From an uncultured Bacteroidales bacterium (GTDB lineage: Bacteria; Bacteroidota; Bacteroidia; Bacteroidales; Paludibacteraceae), in assembly GCA_900316845.1 (NCBI GenBank), contig ONEG01000007.1, forward strand, positions 24,266 through 88,265: a stretch of 64,000 nucleotides of DNA, read 5' to 3'. Positions 16,241 to 25,013 of the stretch are shown here, one piece after another; position 1 is the first letter of the stretch; every line of letters starts with the position of its first letter. The notes below the pieces were generated by a model. It had not been told where the DNA came from. It saw only the letters and a program-made list of their open reading frames with translations, and did no database searches. The position numbers and the translations under genes were made by a program.

Positions 16241-16939
16241 ATGAAAGAGTCAGAGTTGCATTTTGCGCCGATGTGGGACCTGAATCCCCTTTGGAACACG
16301 TTAACAGAGAGCGAGAAGGAACAGCTCGCCAAGGACGTAGAGTTAGTACATTATGCCAAGAACGAGATCATCCACCACGACGGCGATGAGTCGGAGTACG
16401 TATGGATGCTGCTCCAAGGCAAAGTACGGATCTACAAGGAAGGTATCGGTCAACGGCAGCAGATCATCCGTCTGCTCAAGCCGTATGATATCTTCGGTTA
16501 CAGGGCTTGTACCGTCAACGAACCATATAACTCCAGCGCGAGTGCGTTTGAGGCATGTACGGTCTATCGGTTAGCCCGGGATAAATTCAACCGGCTGATA
16601 CAGGGTAACGGGGCGTTATGCTACCAGGTGATACTGATGATGGCGAAAGACCTGGCGTTCTCGGAGATCCAGACAGTGAACCTGACTCAGAAGCATATCC
16701 GCGGACGGTTGGCAGAGAGTCTGTTGCTGCTGCTGAAGAACTACGGGTACGAGGAGGACGGCAGGACGTTAGCGATGTTGCTGCCGCGCGAAGACCTCGC
16801 GAACATGAGCAACATGACGACCAGCAACGCCATCCGAACGCTGAGTCAGTTTGCCCAGGAAGGGCTGCTCGCCATCGATGGGAAGCATATCCGGATACTG
16901 GACGAGAAAGCATTAGAAAAAATATCGAGGCTTGGATAA
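16241..16939 (+). CDS. Crp/Fnr-family transcriptional regulator
   Basis: The 232-residue protein has an N-terminal cyclic-nucleotide-binding-like beta-roll (about residues 20-125, with VHYAKNEIIHHDGD and LLQGKVRIYKEG) and a C-terminal HTH_Crp domain (GRLAESLLLLLKNYG, then LPREDLANMSNMTTSNAIRT). The cysteines of an Fnr-type iron-sulfur sensor are not in the usual places, so the signal is unknown. The start at 16241 is chosen because seven upstream in-frame codons overlap the promoter. It is divergent from the lipoprotein genes and ends at a clear terminator. Confidence 0.9.
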   Translation: MKESELHFAPMWDLNPLWNTLTESEKEQLAKDVELVHYAKNEIIHHDGDESEYVWMLLQGKVRIYKEGIGQRQQIIRLLKPYDIFGYRACTVNEPYNSSASAFEACTVYRLARDKFNRLIQGNGALCYQVILMMAKDLAFSEIQTVNLTQKHIRGRLAESLLLLLKNYGYEEDGRTLAMLLPREDLANMSNMTTSNAIRTLSQFAQEGLLAIDGKHIRILDEKALEKISRLG

Positions 16940-16953
16940 AAGCCTGCCCCACC

Positions 16954-16978
16954 CCCTCCTTTCAAGGAGGTTTTTTTT
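16954..16978 (+). terminator. Intrinsic terminator after the Crp/Fnr gene
   Basis: CCTCCTTTCAAGGAGG is followed by eight T. It lies 15 bp past the stop and just before the end of the convergent M23 gene. The flanking CCCCACCCCCTCC sequence belongs to a small dispersed repeat family (see 31996 and 60214). Confidence 0.85.
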
Positions 16979-16981
16979 GTA

Positions 16982-17947
16982 TCAATCCATCATATTACCC
17001 ATATTCGAGGAGAGTTGGACCATGCGGTCGTAATCCTCAGGCGAGAGATCGTAGAAATAGTAGTTTCTGGGATCGATAGGCCGGTCGTTATAATGGACCT
17101 CATAATGGAGGTGTGGTCCGGTGGATTTGCCGGTATTGCCGACCTTGGCGATGACCTCTCCTCGTTTGACTTTCTGCCCTACCCTGACGAGTCGTTTGGA
17201 GCAGTGGGCGTAGAGGGTAGCGTAATGGAAGCCATGGTCGATCTCGACGGTCTCTCCGTAGCCCTGACGCCAGCCGGAATAAGTGACGGTACCATTACCA
17301 GTAGCGAAAATCTCCGTGCCGACAGGTGCAGAGAAGTCCATACCTTCATGGAAACGTCGGATATGATAGACGGGGTCGACACGCCATCCGTAGCCGGACG
17401 CCATGCGCTTGAGGTCCTTATTGAGGACGGGTTGGATAGCAGGGATATTCTCCATACGGGTCTCCTGGTTCTTCGCCAGCTCGACGATCTCGTCATAGGA
17501 GCGAGCCTGGACGTACAGCTCCTTCTCAAGGATGTCCACCTTGCGGCGGATATCGGCTGCGAGTTGGGTATTGGTCATACGGGCAAGGGAGTCGTAGTAA
17601 GAGATCTGCTGGGAGGCTCCCATACGCGCGGAGAGGGGGATAGGTTCGGCTCCTAACATCGCGCGATAGAGGTTATCGTCACGCTGGGAGAGGTCTGAGA
17701 GGATGATCTGCATCTGGTCCACCTGTTTGCCCATGACCTCCAGTTCGGCAGAAAGGTTGCGGTTATACTGCATGAGGGAAGCCTCCCTGGGCGATGGGTA
17801 GAAATACAGGAAGACATAGAAGAAGATGACTCCCAGACAGATACCTCCGAGGATATAGCCTCCGGAACGGCGAAGCCAGTAACGGAATCCGTGTTCGATG
17901 CGCTCGAGTTGGAGCGTCTCAGGGTTGATGCGATATTTCTTTGCCAT
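16982..17947 (-). CDS. M23-family peptidoglycan endopeptidase, membrane anchored
   Basis: The 321-residue protein has one N-terminal membrane helix (GGYILGGICLGVIFFYVFLY, residues 28-47), a coiled-coil-like linker, and a C-terminal LytM/M23 zinc peptidase domain (about 205-300). The domain carries the metal ligands in RRFHEGMDFSAP and the HxH motif in GPHLHYEV. Such proteins cut peptide cross-links or activate other hydrolases in the periplasm. The start at 17947 (MAKKYRINPET) is chosen because upstream in-frame codons are encoded by a spacer repeat. It lies 34 bp after ygiQ in the same direction. Confidence 0.9.
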   Translation of the reverse strand: MAKKYRINPETLQLERIEHGFRYWLRRSGGYILGGICLGVIFFYVFLYFYPSPREASLMQYNRNLSAELEVMGKQVDQMQIILSDLSQRDDNLYRAMLGAEPIPLSARMGASQQISYYDSLARMTNTQLAADIRRKVDILEKELYVQARSYDEIVELAKNQETRMENIPAIQPVLNKDLKRMASGYGWRVDPVYHIRRFHEGMDFSAPVGTEIFATGNGTVTYSGWRQGYGETVEIDHGFHYATLYAHCSKRLVRVGQKVKRGEVIAKVGNTGKSTGPHLHYEVHYNDRPIDPRNYYFYDLSPEDYDRMVQLSSNMGNMMD

Positions 17948-17953
17948 AAAGAT

Positions 17954-17989
17954 ATTTACTATTTGGTCATTTACTATTGGGTCATTTCT
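17954..17989. repeat. Dispersed repeat of the ATTTGGTCATTTACC family
   Basis: ATTTACTATTTGGTCATTTA and a further partial unit fill the spacer between ygiQ and the M23 gene and overlap the ygiQ stop. Confidence 0.7.
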
Positions 17990-19685
17990 TGTACCAGAAG
18001 AAGTACTGGTTTTGTTGTTTCTTCTCTTCAGGGGTGCGGGCGACATAGATCGGCTCGCGGGTATAGGGGTTGATGCCGGTATAGAACATCGTAGTCGAGA
18101 GGGTCATGGGCGTCGGTGTGAAGTCCTGGACCTGCTCAGGGCGGTAATGCATCTTCTTCGTCTCGTCGGCGAGGTGCTTCATCGCCTGCTTGGTACAGCC
18201 GGGATGGGAAGAGATGAAATAGGGGATGAGTTGTTGGTTCAGCCCGGCTTCCTTATTGATACGCAGGAAGAGCTCCCGGAAGCGGAGGTAGTTCTCCCAT
18301 GAGGGTTTGCGCATGATCTTCAGGACGGTATTGTCCGAATGCTCGGGTGCGACCTTAAGTCGTCCGGAGACATGACGGGTGATGAGTTGGCGCGCATAGG
18401 CGTCCGACATGAGGTCATAGCGAATGCCGGAACCGACAAAAGCATGCTTGATATACGGCAGGCGATCCACCGTGCGATAGATATCCAAGAGGGGCTCGAA
18501 ATCCTGATTGAGATTCTTGCAGATCGCCGGTTGCAGGCACGAAGGCCGCGCGCATTTCTCGCAGAGAGACATGTCCTTGCCATGCATGCCGTACATATTC
18601 GCCGAGGGTCCACCGAGGTCGGAGATGATGCCGTGGAAATCCGGCAGACGGCTCAACCGCTCTATCTGGCGGAGGATCGAGGCCTTGGAGCGCGAGACGA
18701 TCTGCTTGCCCTGGTGGGCAGAGATAGTACAGAACGAGCAACCGCCAAAACAGCCGCGATGCATGCAGACGGACCACTTGATCATCTCGTATGCCGGGAT
18801 GCGTTTGTCCTTGTATTTGGGGTGCGGCGTATATTGGTAGGGCAGATCGTAGATAGCGTCGAGCTGCTCGGTAGTCATGGGCGGGTACGAAGGATTGACC
18901 ACCACCCATCGGTCGCCGACCGGCTGCACGAGGGTTGTCTGGTGAATCTTATTGGACTCGATCTCCATGAGGCGGAAATTCTCCGCATGAGCACGTTTGT
19001 CCTTGACGGCCTGCTCATGGGACGCGAGCATGATAGCGTCTTGCGGGAGCTCGGATTTGTCGTTCGTCAGATAGGCCGTCTGAGGGATGGAATGAAGAGC
19101 CGAAAGTCGAAAGTCGAAAGTCGAAAGTCGATCAGCTATCTCTGTCATGGCTTGCTCACCCATGCCATAGACGAGGAGGTCGGCGCCGCTATCAACGAGG
19201 ATAGAGGGCATGAGCCGGTCCTGCCAGTAGTCGTAATGGGTAAGGCGTCGCATGGAGGCCTCAATGCCGCCGATAACGACAGGCACATCGGGGTAGAGTT
19301 GCTTGAGGATGCGGCAGTAGGTGACGGTACAGTAGTCGGGACGCGCCCCTGCCCTGCCCTCAGGCGTATAGGCATCGTCGGAGCGGCGGCGTTTGGCTGC
19401 CGTATAATGGTTGACCATCGAGTCCATCGACCCTGCCGAGACGGCGAAATAGAGCCTTGGGCGACCGAACTTCTTAAAATCCCGGAAGTCCCCATGCCAA
19501 TCGGGTTGGGGCACTATCGCCACCCGGTATCCTGCCGCTTCAAGCACGCGCCCCAAGACCGCCGCTCCGAAAGAGGGGTGGTCGATATAGGCGTCGCCGG
19601 TGAAGAAGACAATGTCCACTTCATCCCATCCGCGAAGGTCGGTTTCCTTCTTGGTAGTCGGCAGATATGACAGGAGATTTACCAT
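17982..19685 (-). CDS. ygiQ: YgiQ-family radical SAM protein
   Basis: The 567-residue protein matches the YgiQ/UPF0313 family. It has an N-terminal B12-binding-like domain with IDHPSFGAAVLGRVLEAAGY, then the radical-SAM cluster motif CFGGCSFC with cysteines near residues 312, 316 and 319. A C-terminal domain contains LKVAPEHSDNTVLKIMRKP and QDFTPTPMTLSTTMFYTG. The reaction is not established for this family. Residues about 185-197 (DRLSTFDFRLSAL) are encoded by a perfect CGAAAGT heptamer repeat (19101-19131), apparently an in-frame insertion in a tolerant loop. Confidence 0.92.
   Translation of the reverse strand: MVNLLSYLPTTKKETDLRGWDEVDIVFFTGDAYIDHPSFGAAVLGRVLEAAGYRVAIVPQPDWHGDFRDFKKFGRPRLYFAVSAGSMDSMVNHYTAAKRRRSDDAYTPEGRAGARPDYCTVTYCRILKQLYPDVPVVIGGIEASMRRLTHYDYWQDRLMPSILVDSGADLLVYGMGEQAMTEIADRLSTFDFRLSALHSIPQTAYLTNDKSELPQDAIMLASHEQAVKDKRAHAENFRLMEIESNKIHQTTLVQPVGDRWVVVNPSYPPMTTEQLDAIYDLPYQYTPHPKYKDKRIPAYEMIKWSVCMHRGCFGGCSFCTISAHQGKQIVSRSKASILRQIERLSRLPDFHGIISDLGGPSANMYGMHGKDMSLCEKCARPSCLQPAICKNLNQDFEPLLDIYRTVDRLPYIKHAFVGSGIRYDLMSDAYARQLITRHVSGRLKVAPEHSDNTVLKIMRKPSWENYLRFRELFLRINKEAGLNQQLIPYFISSHPGCTKQAMKHLADETKKMHYRPEQVQDFTPTPMTLSTTMFYTGINPYTREPIYVARTPEEKKQQNQYFFWYKK
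19101..19131. repeat. Heptamer CGAAAGT repeat inside ygiQ
   Basis: More than four perfect 7-bp units lie in frame within ygiQ. The same heptamer occurs in the MATE gene (26435-26464) and in the metK leader (34243-34260). Confidence 0.9.
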
Positions 19686-19724
19686 TTGGTCATTTACGAT
19701 GTACCGTTTATCGGGTCATTTAGT
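19678..19724. repeat. Dispersed repeat of the ATTTGGTCATTTACC family
   Basis: TTTACCATTTGGTCATTTAC and further partial units fill the dnaX-ygiQ spacer and contain the ygiQ start codon. Confidence 0.65.
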
Positions 19725-21387
19725 CTATTTGCAGGTCCAGTAATTCCTTCATCTGCGCAAGGGCAGGGTTCTGCTCCGCCATGAGGGCGTATTTCTCCTC
19801 GGCGGTGAAGGCCATCTGCTCTTGGTTAAACTCCTCTTGTATGACTTGTATATCCAGGAGGTCGTTATGGAGGGTTGCCCGTAGTTGTTTCAGGAGCGAG
19901 GGCATGGCTTTCTGCAGCTCTTTCATCTGCCATGGGTTGGGCATCTTGATCTGTGCAGAGGTGTCGGAGATGAGAGAGGGGGTGTAGGTCTCCATCAGCT
20001 GTTTGAGGCGCAGTTCATCGGCGTGCGACGCCGCCAGACCAACCCATGCGCCTCTGAGTTGGTCATCCGTAAAAGGGCGGTTTTCCTCCTGTTTGGGAGC
20101 CTCGGGAGCCCGGGAGGGCTGCGCCGGTTGCTCTTTTTTAACGCCGAGCCCAAGGGAGATCTTCGGCATCTTGGGCATACTAGGACTACTAGGGGCACTA
20201 GGGGTACTAGGACTACTAAAGCTAATAGGGCTACTAGGGCTACTAGGCTTACTGGGAGCACTAGGCTTACTCGGGCTACCGGGAACCACCACCTGGACGC
20301 CGAGTTGGCAGAGTTTGACGAGGGCGAGCTCGACGGTGAGGCGTTTATTACGCGCGGTGCGGTAGTTGATATCGCAGGTATTGAGGATGTCGAGTGCCTG
20401 GAAGAGCCACACAGGTGCACAATGAGCGGCCTGCTCGGCGTAGCGCTGGCGGATAGAGTCGCTGGTCTCGAGCAGCGGCAGGGTCTGCGGGTCCTTGGAG
20501 ACGAGCACGTCGCGCAGGTGCTGGGCCAAGCCCGTGACGAAATGCGAAGCATCGAAGCCATGGGAGAGGACGTCGTTGAAGAGCAACAACGAAGCCGTGA
20601 CGTCATGGCGGAGCGCTGCGTCCACGAGTTGGAAATAGTAGTCGGAGTTGAGGACATTGAGTACCGCTATCGTCTGCTCATAGGTGATGGTCGTACCGCA
20701 GAAGGCGACGAGTTGGTCGAAGATCGAGAGGGCGTCACGCATACCGCCGTCGGCTTTCTGTGCGACAACGTTAAGCGCATCTTCGGTCACGGAGATGCCT
20801 TCGTTCGCGGCAACCGATTGCAGATAAGCGATGGTGTCAGGGACGGTGATGCGGTTGAAGTCATAGACCTGGCAACGGCTGAGGATGGTAGGCAGGACCT
20901 TATGTTTCTCCGTCGTCGCGAGGATGAAGATCGCGTATGAGGGCGGTTCCTCGAGGGTCTTGAGCAGGGCGTTGAAAGCAGCGGTAGAGAGCATGTGGAC
21001 CTCATCGATGATGAAGACCGAGTACTTCCCTATCTGCGGCGGGATACGCACCTGATCGAGGATGGATTTGATATCTTCGACGGAGTTGTTCGACGCTGCA
21101 TCGAGCTCGTGGATATTAAACGACCGCTGCTCATTGAACGCCCGGCAGGACTCGCACTCGTTACAAGCGTCGTGCCCGTTCTGAGGGTTGAGACAGTTGA
21201 TGGTCTTGGCGAAGATACGCGCACAGGTGGTCTTGCCGACGCCTCGGGGGCCGCAGAAGAGATACGCATGCGCCAGACGATTCTGGCGGATAGCGTTCTG
21301 CAGCGTCTGCGTCAGGGCCTGTTGACCAACCACGGACTCGAAGGTCTGCGGGCGGTATTTACGCGCGGAAACAATGTAATCAGACAT
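19720..21387 (-). CDS. dnaX: DNA polymerase III gamma/tau subunit
   Basis: This is the clamp-loader ATPase of the replicative polymerase. The 555-residue protein has Walker A GPRGVGKTT, a zinc module with CNECESC, Walker B in VFIIDEVHML, and sensor motifs in ATTEKHKVLPTILSRC. After the conserved collar domain, residues about 369-404 form a low-complexity linker made almost only of S, P, K and A (SKPSAPSKPSSPSSP). It is encoded by a 9-bp repeat, and the C-terminal tau-like part follows. The gene overlaps the upstream phosphopantetheinyl transferase gene by 8 bp. Confidence 0.95.
   Translation of the reverse strand: MSDYIVSARKYRPQTFESVVGQQALTQTLQNAIRQNRLAHAYLFCGPRGVGKTTCARIFAKTINCLNPQNGHDACNECESCRAFNEQRSFNIHELDAASNNSVEDIKSILDQVRIPPQIGKYSVFIIDEVHMLSTAAFNALLKTLEEPPSYAIFILATTEKHKVLPTILSRCQVYDFNRITVPDTIAYLQSVAANEGISVTEDALNVVAQKADGGMRDALSIFDQLVAFCGTTITYEQTIAVLNVLNSDYYFQLVDAALRHDVTASLLLFNDVLSHGFDASHFVTGLAQHLRDVLVSKDPQTLPLLETSDSIRQRYAEQAAHCAPVWLFQALDILNTCDINYRTARNKRLTVELALVKLCQLGVQVVVPGSPSKPSAPSKPSSPSSPISFSSPSTPSAPSSPSMPKMPKISLGLGVKKEQPAQPSRAPEAPKQEENRPFTDDQLRGAWVGLAASHADELRLKQLMETYTPSLISDTSAQIKMPNPWQMKELQKAMPSLLKQLRATLHNDLLDIQVIQEEFNQEQMAFTAEEKYALMAEQNPALAQMKELLDLQID
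20176..20282. repeat. 9-bp repeat encoding the Ser/Pro linker of DnaX
   Basis: About eleven variants of ACTAGGGCT with 9-bp periodicity encode a tripeptide-repeat linker (S/P/A/K). The region is in frame and joins two conserved domains. Confidence 0.85.
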
Positions 21388-21931
21388 AAGCTATAGTGTA
21401 TATATATTTCTCTTTTTCTATTGTCGATATTTCGATATTTCGATATTTCGACAGGATCGTTTGCAGCTGTTCAAAACTCTCTATGCCGGTACCTTCCATC
21501 TTGAGGATCGCTTCTTTCTGCGTCCAGAGGCGCGTGAAAGCACGCTCGGGGTGGTCGGAAGCGGCGATAAGGGCTTGCTCGGAGGGAGACATCGTCCGGG
21601 TGACGAGTTCGGGATCAAAGCGGCGTATGGACTCGACGTCGATGCCGATAGGCTGATCATCCAGGGCGACCGCTATCGCTTCTTTGCAATGACTGATGGA
21701 GAAGAAAGGTCCCCCTTCTATATAGGGTTTCCCATGTTCATTGTACAAATACTCCATCTCTCCAATATGCATTGCACTCAGCATCAACCACGATTTCAAA
21801 CAGCAGAACTGTCCGAAGACATGGCGGAATCGCAGCGCCTGCTCGCGGCGTTGCTGAGAGACCTGAGGCAGCATTGCTTGGACCGCCTGTTCGGTACACT
21901 CCTCCATTCTATCAAAAATACGCACTCTCAT
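21380..21931 (-). CDS. 4'-phosphopantetheinyl transferase
   Basis: The 183-residue protein transfers the phosphopantetheine arm from CoA to carrier proteins. It shows the Sfp-superfamily motifs IGIDVESI (magnesium ligand Asp) and WTQKEAILKMEGTG (catalytic KEA..K). The start at 21931 (MRVRIFDRMEE) follows a long in-frame extension that overlaps the upstream pump gene and is not conserved-looking. The C-terminus (ILSKYRNIEISTIEKEKY) is encoded by an 8-bp CGATATTT repeat, so the natural end may have been replaced. It is coupled by overlap to genes on both sides. Confidence 0.88.
   Translation of the reverse strand: MRVRIFDRMEECTEQAVQAMLPQVSQQRREQALRFRHVFGQFCCLKSWLMLSAMHIGEMEYLYNEHGKPYIEGGPFFSISHCKEAIAVALDDQPIGIDVESIRRFDPELVTRTMSPSEQALIAASDHPERAFTRLWTQKEAILKMEGTGIESFEQLQTILSKYRNIEISTIEKEKYIYTIAYV
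21425..21451. repeat. Octamer CGATATTT repeat at the 3' end of the phosphopantetheinyl transferase gene
   Basis: Three 8-bp units in frame in the coding sequence. Related sequence lies just before the MATE start (27367-27399) and within the MATE gene (26708-26742). Confidence 0.75.
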
Positions 21932-24900
21932 AATTCTCCATCTCCTTATCTTTCTTCGCGTGCACGCGCCAATAGACGACAGGGAGTATCGTGACGGTAA
22001 GCGGCAGGGTGAAGATCGTACCGAAACAGATGACGACACCCATGGGCATCCAGAGGCTGGTAGCGGCGATGATCATCGGTAGGACACCGAGTGCCGTGGT
22101 GGCAGAGGTGAGGAAGACCGGACGCATACGTCGCAAGCCTGCATGGAAAGCTGCGTCTTTATAGTTATAGTGTTTATATTTGCGGCAGTCCTCTGCGTAC
22201 TCGTACATCATGATCGCGTTGCGGACGATGATACCGATGAGGCTGACGATACCCAAGACGGCGGTGATGGATATATCCAGGCCGAAGAGCCACAGACCAA
22301 GCATCGAGCCGAAGATACAGAGCACGGCGCTGGAGAGGGTCAGCAGGGCAAGGCCTATCTTCCCGAAATGATACAACAGCAGGACAAGCATGACCGCGAG
22401 CGCCGCTACGATAGACCATAGTATCTGAGGTATGAGCAGTTCGTTCAGTTCGGAAAGACCGCCGTAAGTGATCGTAACGCCGGGGGGCAAGGAGGTGATA
22501 TGCGTATTCACCCATTGCTTGACCGTCCGCTCGGCAGAGACCTGACTCGTCGTGCCGCGGAGATCGGCTCCTACGGTGATGGTACGGACGGAGTTGCGGT
22601 GCTCGAGGGAGGTATGATGCCAGTTAGGTTCGAGGGAAGCGACCTGTCGCAGCGGTACCCATACGCCGGGGAGGGCAGTCGGCACCTGCAGCGAGGACAG
22701 TTCCTCGGGGTTGAGCGCGTTGGCACCGGCAGTATAAAGCACTACGGGTACGCCGTAAGAGCCCTCATAGAGGGTGGTGATGGTTGCTCCCTGGGTAGCC
22801 TGACGGAGGTAGAGGGAGAGCATCGTCTGCGTGATGCCCAGACGCGTCGCTTCGTCGGCGTTCAAGACGATGCGGGTAGAGGGCGCCATGTTATAATAAT
22901 CGCTGTGGACCCATTGCAGGTCCGGAAGGGTGAGCATATAGTTCATGACACTATCGGCGTACACCGCCATCTCCTCCCAATCGTCGCCTTTGATACGCAC
23001 CTCGAGGGGGTTACGAACCGCCTGATAGTCGAGCTGCTTGAAGCGCGCATAGGCATTGGGGAAGAAGTTCTCATAGCGATCGCCGTACTCCTTGAGGGTC
23101 TGCGAGGTCGCTTTGGAAGAGGTCGTGTTGACGATGAGTTGGGCGAAGTTAGGCGCGGGAGTCTGAGGCGTATAAGTGGCATGGAAACGCGGCGAGGAAT
23201 GACCGATAAAGGCCGTGACGCTCGTCACGCGTTCGTCCTGTCGCAGGATGGTCGCCAGCGAGTCTGCAACGAGGGCAGACTCCTTCTCGGTAGCTCCTTC
23301 GCGCAAATGGATCTCCACGGCGAAGAACTCCCGTTCCGCTTTCGGCAAGAGCTGGAGGTTGAGGTTCGAGAGGAGCACGACGCCGATGACGATCGCGGCA
23401 ATCAGCATGCACCAAACCATCACAGGATGGAGGAAGCAAACCCGGAGGATACGTCTATAAGAGCCCTGGAGCCAGGTGAAGAAACGCGTCTGTACCCGCT
23501 CCACGAGGTTCATCTCTTCGGGTTTACGCTCACGCACGAAACGGAAAGCGAGGTACGGGGTGACCCAGGAGGCGTAGAAGATCGACGCCACGAGGGCAAA
23601 GAGGACCGCCCACGGGAAGAGCTGGACGAACTCGCCCAGAGGTCCCGTGATGATACGGGTCATAGGGAAGAACATGCCGCTGATCGCCATGGTAGCCAGC
23701 GACATCGGCACGAAGAGCATGCTGGTACTGACTACAGCGGAGTACCAACGCGAGTGACCACGAGCGAGGATATTCGTATAACCGTCGATGACGATCACGC
23801 TGTCGTCCACGATCATACCGAGGACGAAGATCAGCGCCGCGAGGGTGACGGTATTCAGCTCGATGCCGGTAAGATACATCAGGCCGATACAGATAGCGGT
23901 GCAGACCGGGACGCCGGTGGACGCCACGAGGGCCGTACGCAGCGGGAAGAGCAGCAGCATGACGGCGATCACGACGAGGATGGAGATGACGATATCCCGC
24001 AAGAAAGAGAGGACGGAGTCGTTGACCACCTTCGGTTGATCGGTGATGCGATGGAAACGGATGTCCGGCGGCAAGAGTGCCGCTACTTCCGCTAAGCGGC
24101 GATCGACCTCCTCACCGAAAGCAACGATATTATGTCCCGGCACCATCTCCATATTAAGGATGAGACAGGGCTTGCCGTTGAAATCGACGTACTGCTTCGG
24201 AGCCTGGTACCGGCGGGTGATGGTCGCCACATCCTTGAGCCGGACGGTAGCGCCAGAGACGGGGTCGGAGAAGATGATCTGCTCTTGCAACTCATACTCG
24301 GTGAGGTACGGGATGACGACCTGCAGGACGCCCTGTATATCACTCTCGCCACCGATGGTACGGAGCCCTTGCATCGCCAGCTGGGCTTGGAGCACCGAGG
24401 GGTTGATCCCGTAGCGAGAGAGCGACTCGGCGTCGATGGTGACGGCTATCTCTTCGGTCTGCTGGCCCATGATTCGCAGTTTGCCCATCTCAGGGATCGT
24501 ACGGAGGGTACTGCACACTTTGCGGGAGTACTCCTCCAGCTCGCGCGGACTGCGTTCGTCACTCTCCACGGCAATGAGCAGCGAAGAGGTGTTGCCGAAA
24601 TCGTCGATGAGAGCGGTCTGGAGGACGCCGGTAGGCATCTGGGTCTTCTGCAAGAGAGGCAGTCCTGCACGTATCTTCGTCCAGGCTTTCTCATTATCTA
24701 CATCGACGAGGCGCAGCATGATATAGACATACGCGATGCCATCCTCGGAGACGCTGTAGGTCAACTGTTTGTCAACCATCTCAAAGGAGTTAACGTAGTT
24801 CTCGAGAGGGAGAGTGACCTGCTGCTCCACTTCGCTCGCGGTAGCCCCCGGATAGAGCGCTACTACCAGGCCTTGACGGATGGTGAACTGCGGAAACTCA

Positions 24901-25013
24901 TCTTTGTTCATCCGCGGCAGCGACCAGATGCCGAAGGCCATTAATGCGATAAACAAAGCCATCACGATGCCGTGATGCTTCATTGCTCCTTCTATATGCT
25001 TACTTGTCTTCAC
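21912..25013 (-). CDS. RND-family efflux pump inner-membrane subunit
   Basis: The 1033-residue protein has the AcrB/HAE topology: one N-terminal helix, a large periplasmic loop, a helix bundle with LIFVLGMIVDDSVIVIDGYT, a second loop and a second bundle with GIVSLIGIIVRNAIMMYEYA. It exports small hydrophobic compounds or metals using the proton gradient. The adaptor gene lies directly upstream (overlap 14 bp). No outer-membrane TolC-like factor is present nearby, so one encoded elsewhere must be used. The 3' end overlaps the phosphopantetheinyl transferase start. Confidence 0.93.
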   Translation of the reverse strand: MKTSKHIEGAMKHHGIVMALFIALMAFGIWSLPRMNKDEFPQFTIRQGLVVALYPGATASEVEQQVTLPLENYVNSFEMVDKQLTYSVSEDGIAYVYIMLRLVDVDNEKAWTKIRAGLPLLQKTQMPTGVLQTALIDDFGNTSSLLIAVESDERSPRELEEYSRKVCSTLRTIPEMGKLRIMGQQTEEIAVTIDAESLSRYGINPSVLQAQLAMQGLRTIGGESDIQGVLQVVIPYLTEYELQEQIIFSDPVSGATVRLKDVATITRRYQAPKQYVDFNGKPCLILNMEMVPGHNIVAFGEEVDRRLAEVAALLPPDIRFHRITDQPKVVNDSVLSFLRDIVISILVVIAVMLLLFPLRTALVASTGVPVCTAICIGLMYLTGIELNTVTLAALIFVLGMIVDDSVIVIDGYTNILARGHSRWYSAVVSTSMLFVPMSLATMAISGMFFPMTRIITGPLGEFVQLFPWAVLFALVASIFYASWVTPYLAFRFVRERKPEEMNLVERVQTRFFTWLQGSYRRILRVCFLHPVMVWCMLIAAIVIGVVLLSNLNLQLLPKAEREFFAVEIHLREGATEKESALVADSLATILRQDERVTSVTAFIGHSSPRFHATYTPQTPAPNFAQLIVNTTSSKATSQTLKEYGDRYENFFPNAYARFKQLDYQAVRNPLEVRIKGDDWEEMAVYADSVMNYMLTLPDLQWVHSDYYNMAPSTRIVLNADEATRLGITQTMLSLYLRQATQGATITTLYEGSYGVPVVLYTAGANALNPEELSSLQVPTALPGVWVPLRQVASLEPNWHHTSLEHRNSVRTITVGADLRGTTSQVSAERTVKQWVNTHITSLPPGVTITYGGLSELNELLIPQILWSIVAALAVMLVLLLYHFGKIGLALLTLSSAVLCIFGSMLGLWLFGLDISITAVLGIVSLIGIIVRNAIMMYEYAEDCRKYKHYNYKDAAFHAGLRRMRPVFLTSATTALGVLPMIIAATSLWMPMGVVICFGTIFTLPLTVTILPVVYWRVHAKKDKEMENYESAYF

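Noticed and set aside
19101-19131. Assembly error as the cause of repeats in genes
   Set aside because: The repeats keep the frame in at least seven genes, and the same units recur at unrelated loci, which random assembly errors would not do. Read-level confirmation was not possible.
22500-24095. A 531-codon rightward open frame
   Set aside because: It is opposite the RND pump gene and reads as charged low-complexity sequence with no family match.
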